DNA of 64,000 nucleotides from Brevundimonas aurantiaca (GTDB taxonomy: Bacteria; Pseudomonadota; Alphaproteobacteria; Caulobacterales; Caulobacteraceae). Below the pieces are notes generated by a model. The model saw only the letters and a list, made by a program, of their open reading frames with translations. It made no database searches and was not told the DNA's origin. Positions 8,531-16,275 of this stretch are shown here, in pieces. The position numbers were made by a program, and so were the translations under genes. Position 1 is the stretch's first letter. The number at the start of each line of letters is the position of its first letter. The stretch is taken from assembly GCF_014199955.1 (NCBI RefSeq), contig NZ_JACHOQ010000002.1, forward strand, positions 248,001 to 312,000, read 5' to 3'.

Positions 8531-8881
8531 TCAATCCTTGTCGCCGGACGCCGGAACGAAGGTGGTCTTGGCGACCAGTTCCCCTTCCTCAATATCGGTC
8601 AGCAGGCCCTTGGCCTTGACCATCAGCTTGGCGGCCCATGAGGCGTAGGGGTCGTCGAGAAGCGGCTCCTGCATCTGATGGAGGATGGCCACGACCGTTT
8701 CCGACGCGCGGCGCAGGTCCAGGTAGCGTTCCTGGCTGGCGGCGAAGGACGGTCGCAACAAGCCGTCGCCGGCCTCCTCGCTCCAGTCTTCCATTGCGCG
8801 CTGCGTCTCCCATTCCAGGGCTTCCGCTTCCTGAATCACGGCCTGGGCGTCGCTCTTTGCGGACAGGGTCAGTCGGCTCAC
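8531..8881 (-). CDS. Small hypothetical protein of the R-body locus (116 aa)
   Basis: A 116-residue acidic, helical, soluble protein without a recognised domain (MSRLTLSAKSDAQAVIQEAE at the start). The GTG start has a strong ribosome site, AAAGGAG seven bases upstream, which argues that it is a real gene. It lies 21 bases after the seventh RebB-family gene and 7 bases before the 86-residue ORF, within the same minus-strand run. A role in R-body assembly or regulation is inferred only from position. Confidence 0.7.
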   Translation of the reverse strand: MSRLTLSAKSDAQAVIQEAEALEWETQRAMEDWSEEAGDGLLRPSFAASQERYLDLRRASETVVAILHQMQEPLLDDPYASWAAKLMVKAKGLLTDIEEGELVAKTTFVPASGDKD

Positions 8882-8902
8882 GATAGTCTCCTTTGTATGG
8901 CT

Positions 8903-9286
8903 TCAGTTCTTGGGGAAGCTCTCGACGGCCTTGGTGACGGACTCCGCCGCCAGACCGGCTGCGATGGGGGCGGCGAACGCGCTGACCAGGGCCATGGCGT
9001 AGGCGACGAGGGCCGGTTCGTTCAGGCCGCCGGAGGCCAGCATCATCGCCATCGCCTTGCCTTGGACGGTGGTGCTGATCGACATCACATTGCGCTGGTA
9101 ATCGGCCGCGTCCTGAACCGCCAAGGCTGCGGCTTGGGTCGCCTTGTCATAGGCTATGGCCCCGCCGGCAGAGACGCGGCTGGCGCTGGACGGCGTGCCG
9201 GCGTCCAGGGGCGCAAAGCCCATGGCCCAGTTGGTCGAGGTCTGGACGGCGTCTTTGATCTGGCTGTTGACGGCGGGTTCGCTCAC
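8903..9286 (-). CDS. Divergent RebB-family R-body protein (127 aa)
   Basis: A remote member of the RebB family. It keeps the N-terminal signature (VNSQIKDAV) and the family's central helix pattern (AIAYDKATQAAALAVQDA), but has an insertion of about ten residues after the signature and a hydrophobic Ala/Gly-rich C-terminal segment (ALVAYAMALVSAFAAPIAAG). RebB-type proteins are the structural subunits of R-bodies, insoluble ribbons coiled in the cytoplasm. The extra hydrophobic end is unlike the other copies and may give it a capping or anchoring role (inference). The start is GTG with only a weak ribosome site. It sits 34 bases after the preceding reb gene. Confidence 0.7.
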   Translation of the reverse strand: MSEPAVNSQIKDAVQTSTNWAMGFAPLDAGTPSSASRVSAGGAIAYDKATQAAALAVQDAADYQRNVMSISTTVQGKAMAMMLASGGLNEPALVAYAMALVSAFAAPIAAGLAAESVTKAVESFPKN

Positions 9287-9320
9287 GGCGCGGCTGCTTT
9301 CGTTTCAGGAGGGCCCGGCG

Positions 9321-9554
9321 CTATTTGTGCGCGGCGTTCATGATCATGGTGACGGCGCTTGAGGTGACGGCGTTGCCGATCTGCTGCAGCCCGCCCTGCG
9401 CCTGCTGAGCGTTCTGCATGGCCAGGGAAATGGAGTGAGCCATGCTCTGATAGACCAGGGCCATGGACTGGGCGGGCGCCTCGCCCAGCACCTTGACGTT
9501 GGTCTGGGTGACGGCGTCGGTGACCTGAGAATTGACGGGCGTATCGGCGGCCAT
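9321..9554 (-). CDS. RebB-family R-body protein (77 aa, short form)
   Basis: A 77-residue protein with the clear RebB signature VNSQVTDAVTQTNVKVLGEA and the central SMALVYQSMAHSISLAMQNA helix. It ends about 30 residues sooner than the 107-112-residue copies, lacking their C-terminal segment. RebB-family proteins polymerise into R-body ribbons. It lies between the 111-residue and 127-residue family members in the same run, with gaps of 19 and 34 bases. Its closest relative in the window is the 75-residue copy at 9913-10140, so these two form a short-form pair. Confidence 0.85.
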   Translation of the reverse strand: MAADTPVNSQVTDAVTQTNVKVLGEAPAQSMALVYQSMAHSISLAMQNAQQAQGGLQQIGNAVTSSAVTMIMNAAHK

Positions 9555-9573
9555 GGTTCAGATCCTGACAAAT

Positions 9574-9909
9574 CTAGAGTTTCAGCATTTTCAGAGCGAC
9601 GAGCAGCATCACGGCGGTCTCCAAAGTGTTCGAAGCCGGCGGGCGCGCCGCAACGCGAGCGGTGGCCGCCGCCGAGACGAGGCCGCCCATCTCATAGACC
9701 TGCATCACCCCCTGGTTGGTCGCCGCCTGGGCGCAGATGGAGGCCTGGCGCTGGGCTTGAACCGCATTTTGGAAGACGATGGCCGTCGAATGGGCGGCGC
9801 TCTGGTAGATCGAGCCCATGGCCACCGTCGAAGCGGAGCCCAGAACCATCATGTTCTGTTGCGTCACCGCATCGGTGATTCGGCTGTTGACGGCGAGTGA
9901 ATAGGCCAT
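9574..9909 (-). CDS. RebB-family R-body protein (111 aa)
   Basis: A 111-residue RebB-family member, the size of classical R-body subunits. It carries VNSRITDAVTQQNMMVLGSA, then IYQSAAHSTAIVFQNAVQAQ and AATNQGVMQVYEMG, matching the order seen in the two full-length copies at the start of the operon. The C-terminus (LETAVMLLVALKMLKL) is hydrophobic. It begins three bases after the preceding reb gene stops, so it is surely co-translated. Sequence between the shared blocks has diverged considerably from the other copies, which argues for separate structural roles and not recent duplication. Confidence 0.85.
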   Translation of the reverse strand: MAYSLAVNSRITDAVTQQNMMVLGSASTVAMGSIYQSAAHSTAIVFQNAVQAQRQASICAQAATNQGVMQVYEMGGLVSAAATARVAARPPASNTLETAVMLLVALKMLKL

Positions 9910-9912
9910 GCC

Positions 9913-10140
9913 TCAGGCCACCGGGATTTCGAGAATCTTGGCGATCAGGGCGCCGACCGCCGCATTGTTGATCTGCTGCATGCCGCCCTGGGCCTGGCTG
10001 GCGTTCTCCACCGACAAGCTGGTGGCGTGGGCCACCGCCTGAACGGCGATCGCGACAGCCTCCGCCGGACCTTCGCCCAGAACCTTGACGTTGGTTTGGG
10101 TCACGGCATCGGTGATCTGCGCATTGACGGTGTCGGTCAT
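9913..10140 (-). CDS. RebB-family R-body protein (75 aa, short form)
   Basis: A 75-residue RebB-family protein with the signature VNAQITDAVTQTNVKVLGEG and the central helix (ATSLSVENASQAQGGMQQIN). Like the 77-residue copy it lacks the C-terminal third. RebB proteins are the ribbon subunits of R-bodies; several different subunits are needed for assembly in Caedibacter. Its ATG has a GA/GGGGGAAGG purine-rich ribosome site. It follows the 108-residue unknown ORF by 24 bases. Confidence 0.85.
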   Translation of the reverse strand: MTDTVNAQITDAVTQTNVKVLGEGPAEAVAIAVQAVAHATSLSVENASQAQGGMQQINNAAVGALIAKILEIPVA

Positions 10141-10164
10141 AAGCCTTCCCCCTCTTTCAGATGC

Positions 10165-10491
10165 TCAGGTGACGACGGGCGCGCCATACATGGGCGACGG
10201 CGCCTGAGCATGGGTCTGCGAAACGGCGCGGACGCCCATGTCCGCCGCGCGGGCGGCGCGCATCGGCTGCATCTCGGCCAGGCTGGTCGCCAGCTGCCGC
10301 AGTTGCAGGGTCGACAGTTCGGCCGCGTGTTGGCTGGACGCCGCCAGGCGCGCGGCGAAGGCGTCGGCCGAGGCCATGATGGTGATCAGGCTGGCGTTGC
10401 AGACCCCCGCCCCGCCGCACAGCACCAGAAGGTCATCCCGGCAGGCGGCCGAACCCCGCAGGTCCGGCGATCGCGTCTCCTCCTGCGTCAT
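10165..10491 (-). CDS. Small hypothetical protein of the R-body locus (108 aa)
   Basis: A 108-residue protein that I do not recognise. A cysteine-containing stretch (CRDDLLVLCGGAGVC, residues 17-31) precedes a long Ala-rich helical region (ADAFAARLAASSQHAAELST) and a Pro-containing tail. It does not show the RebB signature, although the Ala-rich region has a similar feel. ATG 10491 overlaps the stop of the preceding gene as ATGA. Being embedded between RebB-family genes and coupled to one, it is probably part of the R-body machinery; this is inference. Confidence 0.65.
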   Translation of the reverse strand: MTQEETRSPDLRGSAACRDDLLVLCGGAGVCNASLITIMASADAFAARLAASSQHAAELSTLQLRQLATSLAEMQPMRAARAADMGVRAVSQTHAQAPSPMYGAPVVT

Positions 10492-10853
10492 TCGAACGGC
10501 TCCTCTCGACGCGGATTGATGTCTGGCCAGGGCACGAAGGACGGCTTGTCCATCAGGGCGTTGACGCAGTTCATCGTCGCCACCATGCCCAGGATGTTGG
10601 TCGTCTGCTGATGGGCCACGGCGTTGTGGTACATCAGCCCGCTGGCCTGATTGGCGGCGACCAAACTCTGCATCGCCGCAAAGCTGGGACCCGAGCCGAT
10701 GACCGTCAGCAAGGTGCTGGCCACCGAATCGGCGATCGGCGCGGTGGCCGGATTGCGGCTGAGCTCCAGGGCGAGCTTGAGGATGTCCTCATAGTCGCCG
10801 AGGTTGGGCGAGCCCTTGTCGGCGCCGCCGCTCTTGTTGCTGGCCTCGGACAC
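10488..10853 (-). CDS. Divergent RebB-like protein (121 aa)
   Basis: A 121-residue protein that lacks the VNxxITDAVTQ signature but aligns with the RebB core without gaps over about 31 residues. The G-x-x-P-x-x-A, G-x-x-Y-x-N-A and final QQ positions of the core agree with the full-length copies (compare GDAPAMA...GILYENA with GSGPSFA...GLMYHNA). It has a charged N-terminal leader of about 35 residues and a charged tail (WPDINPRREEPFE). The GTG start has GGGAGG six bases upstream. I read it as a remote paralogue, perhaps with an assembly role. It follows a 102-base gap after the second rebB copy. Confidence 0.62.
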   Translation of the reverse strand: MSEASNKSGGADKGSPNLGDYEDILKLALELSRNPATAPIADSVASTLLTVIGSGPSFAAMQSLVAANQASGLMYHNAVAHQQTTNILGMVATMNCVNALMDKPSFVPWPDINPRREEPFE

Positions 10854-10955
10854 GTCGTCCTCCCAAGGGTGGCGCGGCGGGCGCCGGGGCCCGACCGCAA
10901 CGATGGCGGATTACGACAGTCGACGCTCGCCGGCCGCGTCGCCCGTCAGCCGATC

Positions 10956-11279
10956 TCAGACCTGGGTGGCGCGCAGGGCCGTGAGCAGCGACAGCAGGTT
11001 GTCGGGGGTGTCCGACTGGCTGATCTTGCTGGCCGCCACGGCGCCCGCCATGGTGTCCACGCTGTAGATCTGGATCACGCCCTGGTTGGTCGCGGCCTGT
11101 CCGGCGATCGCCAGCTGCTGCTGCGAGGAGGCGGCGTTCTCGTAGAGAATGCCGGTCGAGTGGGCGAGCGACTGGTAGATCGCGCCCATGGCCATGGCCG
11201 GGGCGTCGCCCAGAACCTTGACGTTGGCCTGGGTGACGGCGTCGGTGATCATGCCGTTGACGGGAGTGGGAAGCGCCAT
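10956..11279 (-). CDS. rebB: RebB-family R-body protein, full-length copy 2 (107 aa)
   Basis: A 107-residue R-body subunit with the complete family pattern: VNGMITDAVTQANVKVLGDA, AIYQSLAHSTGILYENAASS, then AATNQGVIQIYSVD and LLSLLTALRA. It differs from the upstream copy at only about six of its first 103 residues; the C-termini differ (TQV against VGPGAGVS). RebB is a small, helix-rich, aggregation-prone protein that polymerises into the ribbon. Start ATG 11279 has AAGGA eight bases upstream. A 35-base gap separates it from copy 1. The pair is a recent tandem duplication or one kept alike by gene conversion. Confidence 0.93.
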   Translation of the reverse strand: MALPTPVNGMITDAVTQANVKVLGDAPAMAMGAIYQSLAHSTGILYENAASSQQQLAIAGQAATNQGVIQIYSVDTMAGAVAASKISQSDTPDNLLSLLTALRATQV

Positions 11280-11314
11280 GTCTCAAATCCTTCTTTCAGT
11301 GCGAGGGTGAAGCG

Positions 11315-11653
11315 TCAGGAGACGCCGGCGCCGGGGCCGACGGCGCGCAGGGCGGTCAGCAGGGACAGCATATTGTCGGGGGTGTCGGACTGGGCGATCT
11401 TCGAGGTCGCCACGGCCCCGGCCATGGTGTCCACGCTGTAGATCTGGATGACGCCCTGGTTGGTGGCGGCCTGCGCCGCGATCGCCAGCTGCTGCTGCGA
11501 CGAAGCGGCGTTTTCGTACAGAATGCCCGTGGAATGCGCCAGCGACTGGTAGATCGCGCCCATGGCCATGGCCGGGGCGTCGCCCAGGACCTTCACATTG
11601 GCCTGGGTTACAGCGTCGGTGATCTGACCGTTCACCGGAGTTGGAATAGCCAT
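11315..11653 (-). CDS. rebB: RebB-family R-body protein, full-length copy 1 (112 aa)
   Basis: A 112-residue R-body subunit and the first gene of the reb run. It has VNGQITDAVTQANVKVLGDA, the YQSLAHSTGILYENA helix, QAATNQGVIQIYSV and LLSLLTALRA. Size matches the RebA and RebB proteins of Caedibacter (just over 100 residues). The ATG at 11653 has a textbook ribosome site, AAGGAG seven bases upstream, so high expression is likely. Open frame upstream of this ATG is not conserved-looking. The promoter for the locus should lie in the 292-base gap at 11654-11945. Confidence 0.93.
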   Translation of the reverse strand: MAIPTPVNGQITDAVTQANVKVLGDAPAMAMGAIYQSLAHSTGILYENAASSQQQLAIAAQAATNQGVIQIYSVDTMAGAVATSKIAQSDTPDNMLSLLTALRAVGPGAGVS

Positions 11654-11945
11654 CAGTTCTCTCCTTACCCGTTGGATCGAGGCCCGTTTTGAGGAAGGTC
11701 GCCTCGCCCCGCTGAAGCGCGACCTCACGGACTTGACGGTCGAGCGGCCAACTCGTGAACCACCTTTGGTTGATTTCTCCATCGCTCGGCGCGCCTGCTG
11801 AAAATGCGCGCTCAAGTTTCACAAGACGCCGTCGGCCACGTCGGGTGTGCGGGACGCCACCGCTCGCGTCGCAGTCTTTCGGGGCGCGGCTCTGACGCGG
11901 GAGTGGTGGGCCAGACCGTGCAATCGGGACCGGGAGCATCCCATC
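11654..11945. promoter_or_regulatory. Divergent intergenic region at the head of the R-body locus
   Basis: These 292 bases separate the first rebB gene (minus) from the 202-residue gene (plus) and must hold promoters for both. I see no housekeeping-type promoter and no LexA box. On the minus strand TGTGAAACTTGAG near 11812-11824 is the only stretch with the look of an ECF -35 region, but no partner -10 is convincing. Absence of a housekeeping promoter would fit control by the locus's own sigma factor; that is inference. Confidence 0.4.
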
Positions 11946-12554
11946 ATGTCGAGAGCGCTCAACCTGTTGTTGCTCGGTCGTATGGTCGAAGGCCGTTCGG
12001 TCCGTCCCTCAGCCACCGCGCCCTTCTCCGGCGTCGCCAGACCGGCGAGCGCCAATGCGGAAGCGACACCTATGCCGATCTCCACCGCCAACTTCATGGA
12101 TCTGGTCACCCAATGGGCCAGCGCCAACGTCAATCGAATCCGCCTGGTCTGGCCGCTCGCCGGCGGTTGGGAGGCCTGGGCCCAGGCCGAAATCGCCGGC
12201 CACATCAACGCCAATGTCCAGGACGCCTGGATCGAGCGCGAAGCCTATGTCTATCCCGACCGGGCGCGCGCCGACTTCCTGGTCAACAACCCTTTCGAAA
12301 ACCCGTCCTCGGACGAGATTGTGGTCGAGATGAAGTGCGAGTCGCTCCGCAACTGGGCCGGCTTCATCGACGGCCTGCGGTACGACACCTGGAAGCTGAA
12401 CGGTCCGATGCGGCTGGGGCTGGGGGGCGCCAGGAAGATCTCGCTCGGCCTGTTTTTCTCTCCGGAATCGGAAGAGCAGCTCGCCATGCTGACCGGATAT
12501 GAGATCCGCTACACGCCCCATCGCGAGATCGGCATCGCCTTCCTCGTCGCCTGA
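11946..12554 (+). CDS. Hypothetical protein with PD-(D/E)XK nuclease-like motif, divergent to the R-body genes
   Basis: A 202-residue protein, not recognised as a named family. It has the signature order of PD-(D/E)XK nucleases: an acidic residue in a helix (E82 in WAQAEIAGHI), then an Asp in a predicted strand (D110 in RADFLV) and ExK in the next (E128 and K130 in VVEMKCES). The C-terminal half is a mixed alpha/beta sequence. The N-terminal 42 residues are low in complexity and may not be coding; a second ATG at 12072 would remove them. ATG 11946 has GGGAG nine bases upstream. Facing away from rebB across a shared promoter region, it may be part of the same system. The nuclease assignment is motif-level only. 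Confidence 0.6.
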   Translation: MSRALNLLLLGRMVEGRSVRPSATAPFSGVARPASANAEATPMPISTANFMDLVTQWASANVNRIRLVWPLAGGWEAWAQAEIAGHINANVQDAWIEREAYVYPDRARADFLVNNPFENPSSDEIVVEMKCESLRNWAGFIDGLRYDTWKLNGPMRLGLGGARKISLGLFFSPESEEQLAMLTGYEIRYTPHREIGIAFLVA

Positions 12555-12569
12555 ACCGCGTCAAGCCTG

Positions 12570-12594
12570 GGATCTGGAGCGACGCTCCAGATCC
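12570..12594. terminator. Hairpin between convergent genes
   Basis: GGATCTGGAGC and its exact complement GCTCCAGATCC are separated by GAC, giving an 11-base-pair stem with a 3-base loop. It lies between the nuclease-like gene (plus) and recO (minus) and touches the recO stop codon. There is no T-run on either side, so it is either a weak bidirectional terminator or an RNA-stabilising hairpin. Confidence 0.5.
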
Positions 12595-13325
12595 TACAGC
12601 CGGCCCGCCTCGCCCAGCTTGTCCAGCATCCACACCCGCGCCGGCGGCAGGGGCCGGTTCTGCGGGTGGAAGACGAACTGCTCCAGGAAATGCCCGGTCA
12701 GATCGAAGCCCGCCTTGACGTCGCCCTCGTCCACGCCGGCCTGGGCGCCCAGCATGAAGGGCGGCAGGGCCAGCATCTTGTCGGCATAGGGGGCGCCGGC
12801 CGCGCGGCTGACGGCGCGGCCTGTGCGGGGGCTGACATAGATCAGGTCGTCCGTGACGCCGGTCGCCGCACATTTCGACAGATCCAGCCCGAAGCCCAGG
12901 TCCTCCAGCAGCCCCGCCTCGAACCGGACGAAGACCGCCGGCCAGACCTCGGGCCAGGCGAAGGCCGCCATCAGGGCCTCAAAGGCCAGGAAGACGCCCG
13001 GATGCGGCTCGCGCTCCGGCAGGGCGCCCTGGGCCACGCCCGCCGCCGCCGCCAGGCCGGTCAGGGCCAGGGCGTCGTCGAACAGGGCGCTCGGCCCCTC
13101 TCCCACCGGCTCTAGCCGCGCTGCGCCCAGATGATCCGAGGTTCGGGCCCGATAGTCGGCCACAACCCGCGCTCCCGCTTGCAGAAACGGCCGCATCTTC
13201 CGCGACGCCCCGCCCGCCACATAGGCCGCGCGCCGCCCATGGGTCTCGGTCAGCAGATCCACCACGGCGCCGGTGTCGCCATGGCTGCGCGCCGACAGGA
13301 CGAAGGCCTCTTCGTGGAAATCCAT
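12594..13325 (-). CDS. recO: DNA repair protein RecO
   Basis: A 243-residue RecO, which loads RecA onto SSB-coated DNA with RecF and RecR in gap repair. It begins with the OB-fold domain (FVLSARSHGDTGAVVDLLTE, then GRRAAYVAGGASRK), followed by a helical C-terminal domain (LLEDLGFGLDLSKCAATG). Length is typical. ATG 13325 shares one base with the stop of the preceding NTF2-like gene (TGATG), so the two are coupled. In many Alphaproteobacteria recO directly follows era; here four unrelated genes lie between them. Confidence 0.93.
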   Translation of the reverse strand: MDFHEEAFVLSARSHGDTGAVVDLLTETHGRRAAYVAGGASRKMRPFLQAGARVVADYRARTSDHLGAARLEPVGEGPSALFDDALALTGLAAAAGVAQGALPEREPHPGVFLAFEALMAAFAWPEVWPAVFVRFEAGLLEDLGFGLDLSKCAATGVTDDLIYVSPRTGRAVSRAAGAPYADKMLALPPFMLGAQAGVDEGDVKAGFDLTGHFLEQFVFHPQNRPLPPARVWMLDKLGEAGRL

Positions 13326-13837
13326 CAGTCGGCGGCGTCGGACTTGATGAGCGCGACCACCGCCCGCGCACGGTCGTTCGGCACGGTGAAGCTGAGCACA
13401 TATTGCTCGATCTTCCACTCGCCTTCAGGACTGGTCCGCCGCAGCAGGCCGGATCCCCGCAGGGCGCCGTAGCTGTCGTTGTCCAGCTTCTCGTCGAACC
13501 AGGCCACGTCGCCCGACACGATCAGAGTGCGGTCATAGGGCCGATAGGTCCAGCCCTGGCCGCGGGCGAACACCGGCTCGGCGTAGGCTTTGAACGCGGC
13601 AATATCCCAATGTTCCGAAGCGTCGGTCCCCACGAACCGGGCGGTGTCGCTGAACTGGGCGAAGTAGGTCGCCCCGTCCGCCTGCGCCGCAGCCTGGTGC
13701 ATCCGGTCCAGGGGCGCGGCCGCTGCGTCCGCATCCCCTTTCGTGGTCGCGCCGATACTGTCGCTCCCCGCCGACGGCGCCGTCGGCGGGGGCGGCGCGG
13801 CTTGAAGGGCGAGGACGGCGAACAGGGCGATGATCAT
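13325..13837 (-). CDS. Secreted NTF2-like (SnoaL/DUF4440-type) protein
   Basis: A 170-residue protein with an N-terminal signal peptide (MIIALFAVLALQAAPPPP) and an NTF2-like fold domain from about residue 40: LDRMHQAAAQADGATYFAQF, then ARFVGTDASEHWDIAAFKAY, YRPYDRTLIVSGDVAWFDE and WKIEQYVLSFTVPND. Such domains serve as small-molecule binding or calcium/calmodulin-kinase-association-like modules and the exact role is unknown. Export to the periplasm is predicted. Its stop overlaps the recO start by one base. Confidence 0.75.
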   Translation of the reverse strand: MIIALFAVLALQAAPPPPTAPSAGSDSIGATTKGDADAAAAPLDRMHQAAAQADGATYFAQFSDTARFVGTDASEHWDIAAFKAYAEPVFARGQGWTYRPYDRTLIVSGDVAWFDEKLDNDSYGALRGSGLLRRTSPEGEWKIEQYVLSFTVPNDRARAVVALIKSDAAD

Positions 13838-13859
13838 GCCGCCCGTTCTAGTCCTGTTC

Positions 13860-14465
13860 TCAGCTTTCGGGAACGGGGTAGGTGTCGGGCCTCAGAACCC
13901 GGGCCAGGGCCAGCAGATTGCGCGCGGCGTTTCGGCCCACCCGATCGGAATAGTCATGGCCCTGATCCGTCTCGACATAGTCGGGACCGGCGCCCGGCCC
14001 CAGGTGCCAGTAGGTCCAGCTCTGCGCCGGCATGGTGAAGCCCATGTCGATCAGGGCCTGGGACACGGTGGCGACGATATGGTGCGCGCCGTCCTCATTG
14101 CCGGTGATGACGATGCCGCCCACCTTGCCGAAGGCGACGGGCCGGCCGCTGTCGTCCGTTTCCCCGAACAGGGCATCCATCCGCTCCAGGGCCCTCATAC
14201 AGACGCTCGACATCTGGCCGACCCAGGTCGGGGTGGCGAAGACGACGATGTCGGCCGCCATAATCTTGGCGTGAACCGAGGGCCAGTCGTCGCCTTCGCC
14301 CTCGTCCGTCCTCACGCCCGGCTTGAGGTTCAGATCCACCAGCCGGACCAGCTCGACCTCGGCGCCGCCCTTTTCCAGCTCCGCGATCACCACCCGGGCG
14401 AGGGCCTCGGTGCTGGACGTCTGGGGCGAAGGTTTCAGGGTGCAGTTCAGAACGAGCGCTCTCAT
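13860..14465 (-). CDS. NADPH-dependent FMN reductase / flavodoxin-family protein
   Basis: A 201-residue protein with the flavodoxin-like fold of NAD(P)H-dependent oxidoreductases. It starts MRALVLNCTLKPSPQTSSTE, the strand and phosphate loop that bind FMN, and continues with IVVFATPTWVGQMSSVCMRA and GGIVITGNEDGAHHI, the second and third FMN-contact segments. The substrate is not evident. ATG 14465 is used because the flavin loop begins there; upstream frame is shorter of support. It lies 22 bases before the NTF2-like gene on the same strand and probably starts the transcript that reads into recO. Confidence 0.82.
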   Translation of the reverse strand: MRALVLNCTLKPSPQTSSTEALARVVIAELEKGGAEVELVRLVDLNLKPGVRTDEGEGDDWPSVHAKIMAADIVVFATPTWVGQMSSVCMRALERMDALFGETDDSGRPVAFGKVGGIVITGNEDGAHHIVATVSQALIDMGFTMPAQSWTYWHLGPGAGPDYVETDQGHDYSDRVGRNAARNLLALARVLRPDTYPVPES

Positions 14466-14509
14466 GGGGATCCTTTCCGTCGTTTTCTGGCAAACCGGCG
14501 GGGCCTTGA

Positions 14510-16162
<1,653 letters not shown>

Positions 16163-16183
16163 GGAAGCGGGTCGGATCACTTC

Positions 16184-16251
16184 CGTCCGCTCCTGAATAC
16201 GGCGGCGCAAGCCTTTGCGCCCCGCGCCGGTCCGTTTGACGGGAGCGGACG
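16184..16251. terminator. Branched terminator between convergent genes
   Basis: CGTCCGCTCC at 16184-16193 pairs exactly with GGAGCGGACG at 16242-16251, and the plus strand continues with CTTTTAG. Inside the loop GGCGCAA/TTGCGCC at 16204-16221 forms a second perfect 7-base-pair hairpin. The whole would fold as a branched structure. It lies between the CoA-transferase gene and the convergent serine-hydrolase gene and probably ends transcription in the plus direction. Confidence 0.6.
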
Positions 16252-16275
16252 CTTTTAGGACGGCCTCAGATGAGG

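Noticed and set aside
12570-12594. Attachment site flanking the R-body locus
   Set aside because: The perfect hairpin has no matching copy at the other end (near 7045), and no integrase is present.
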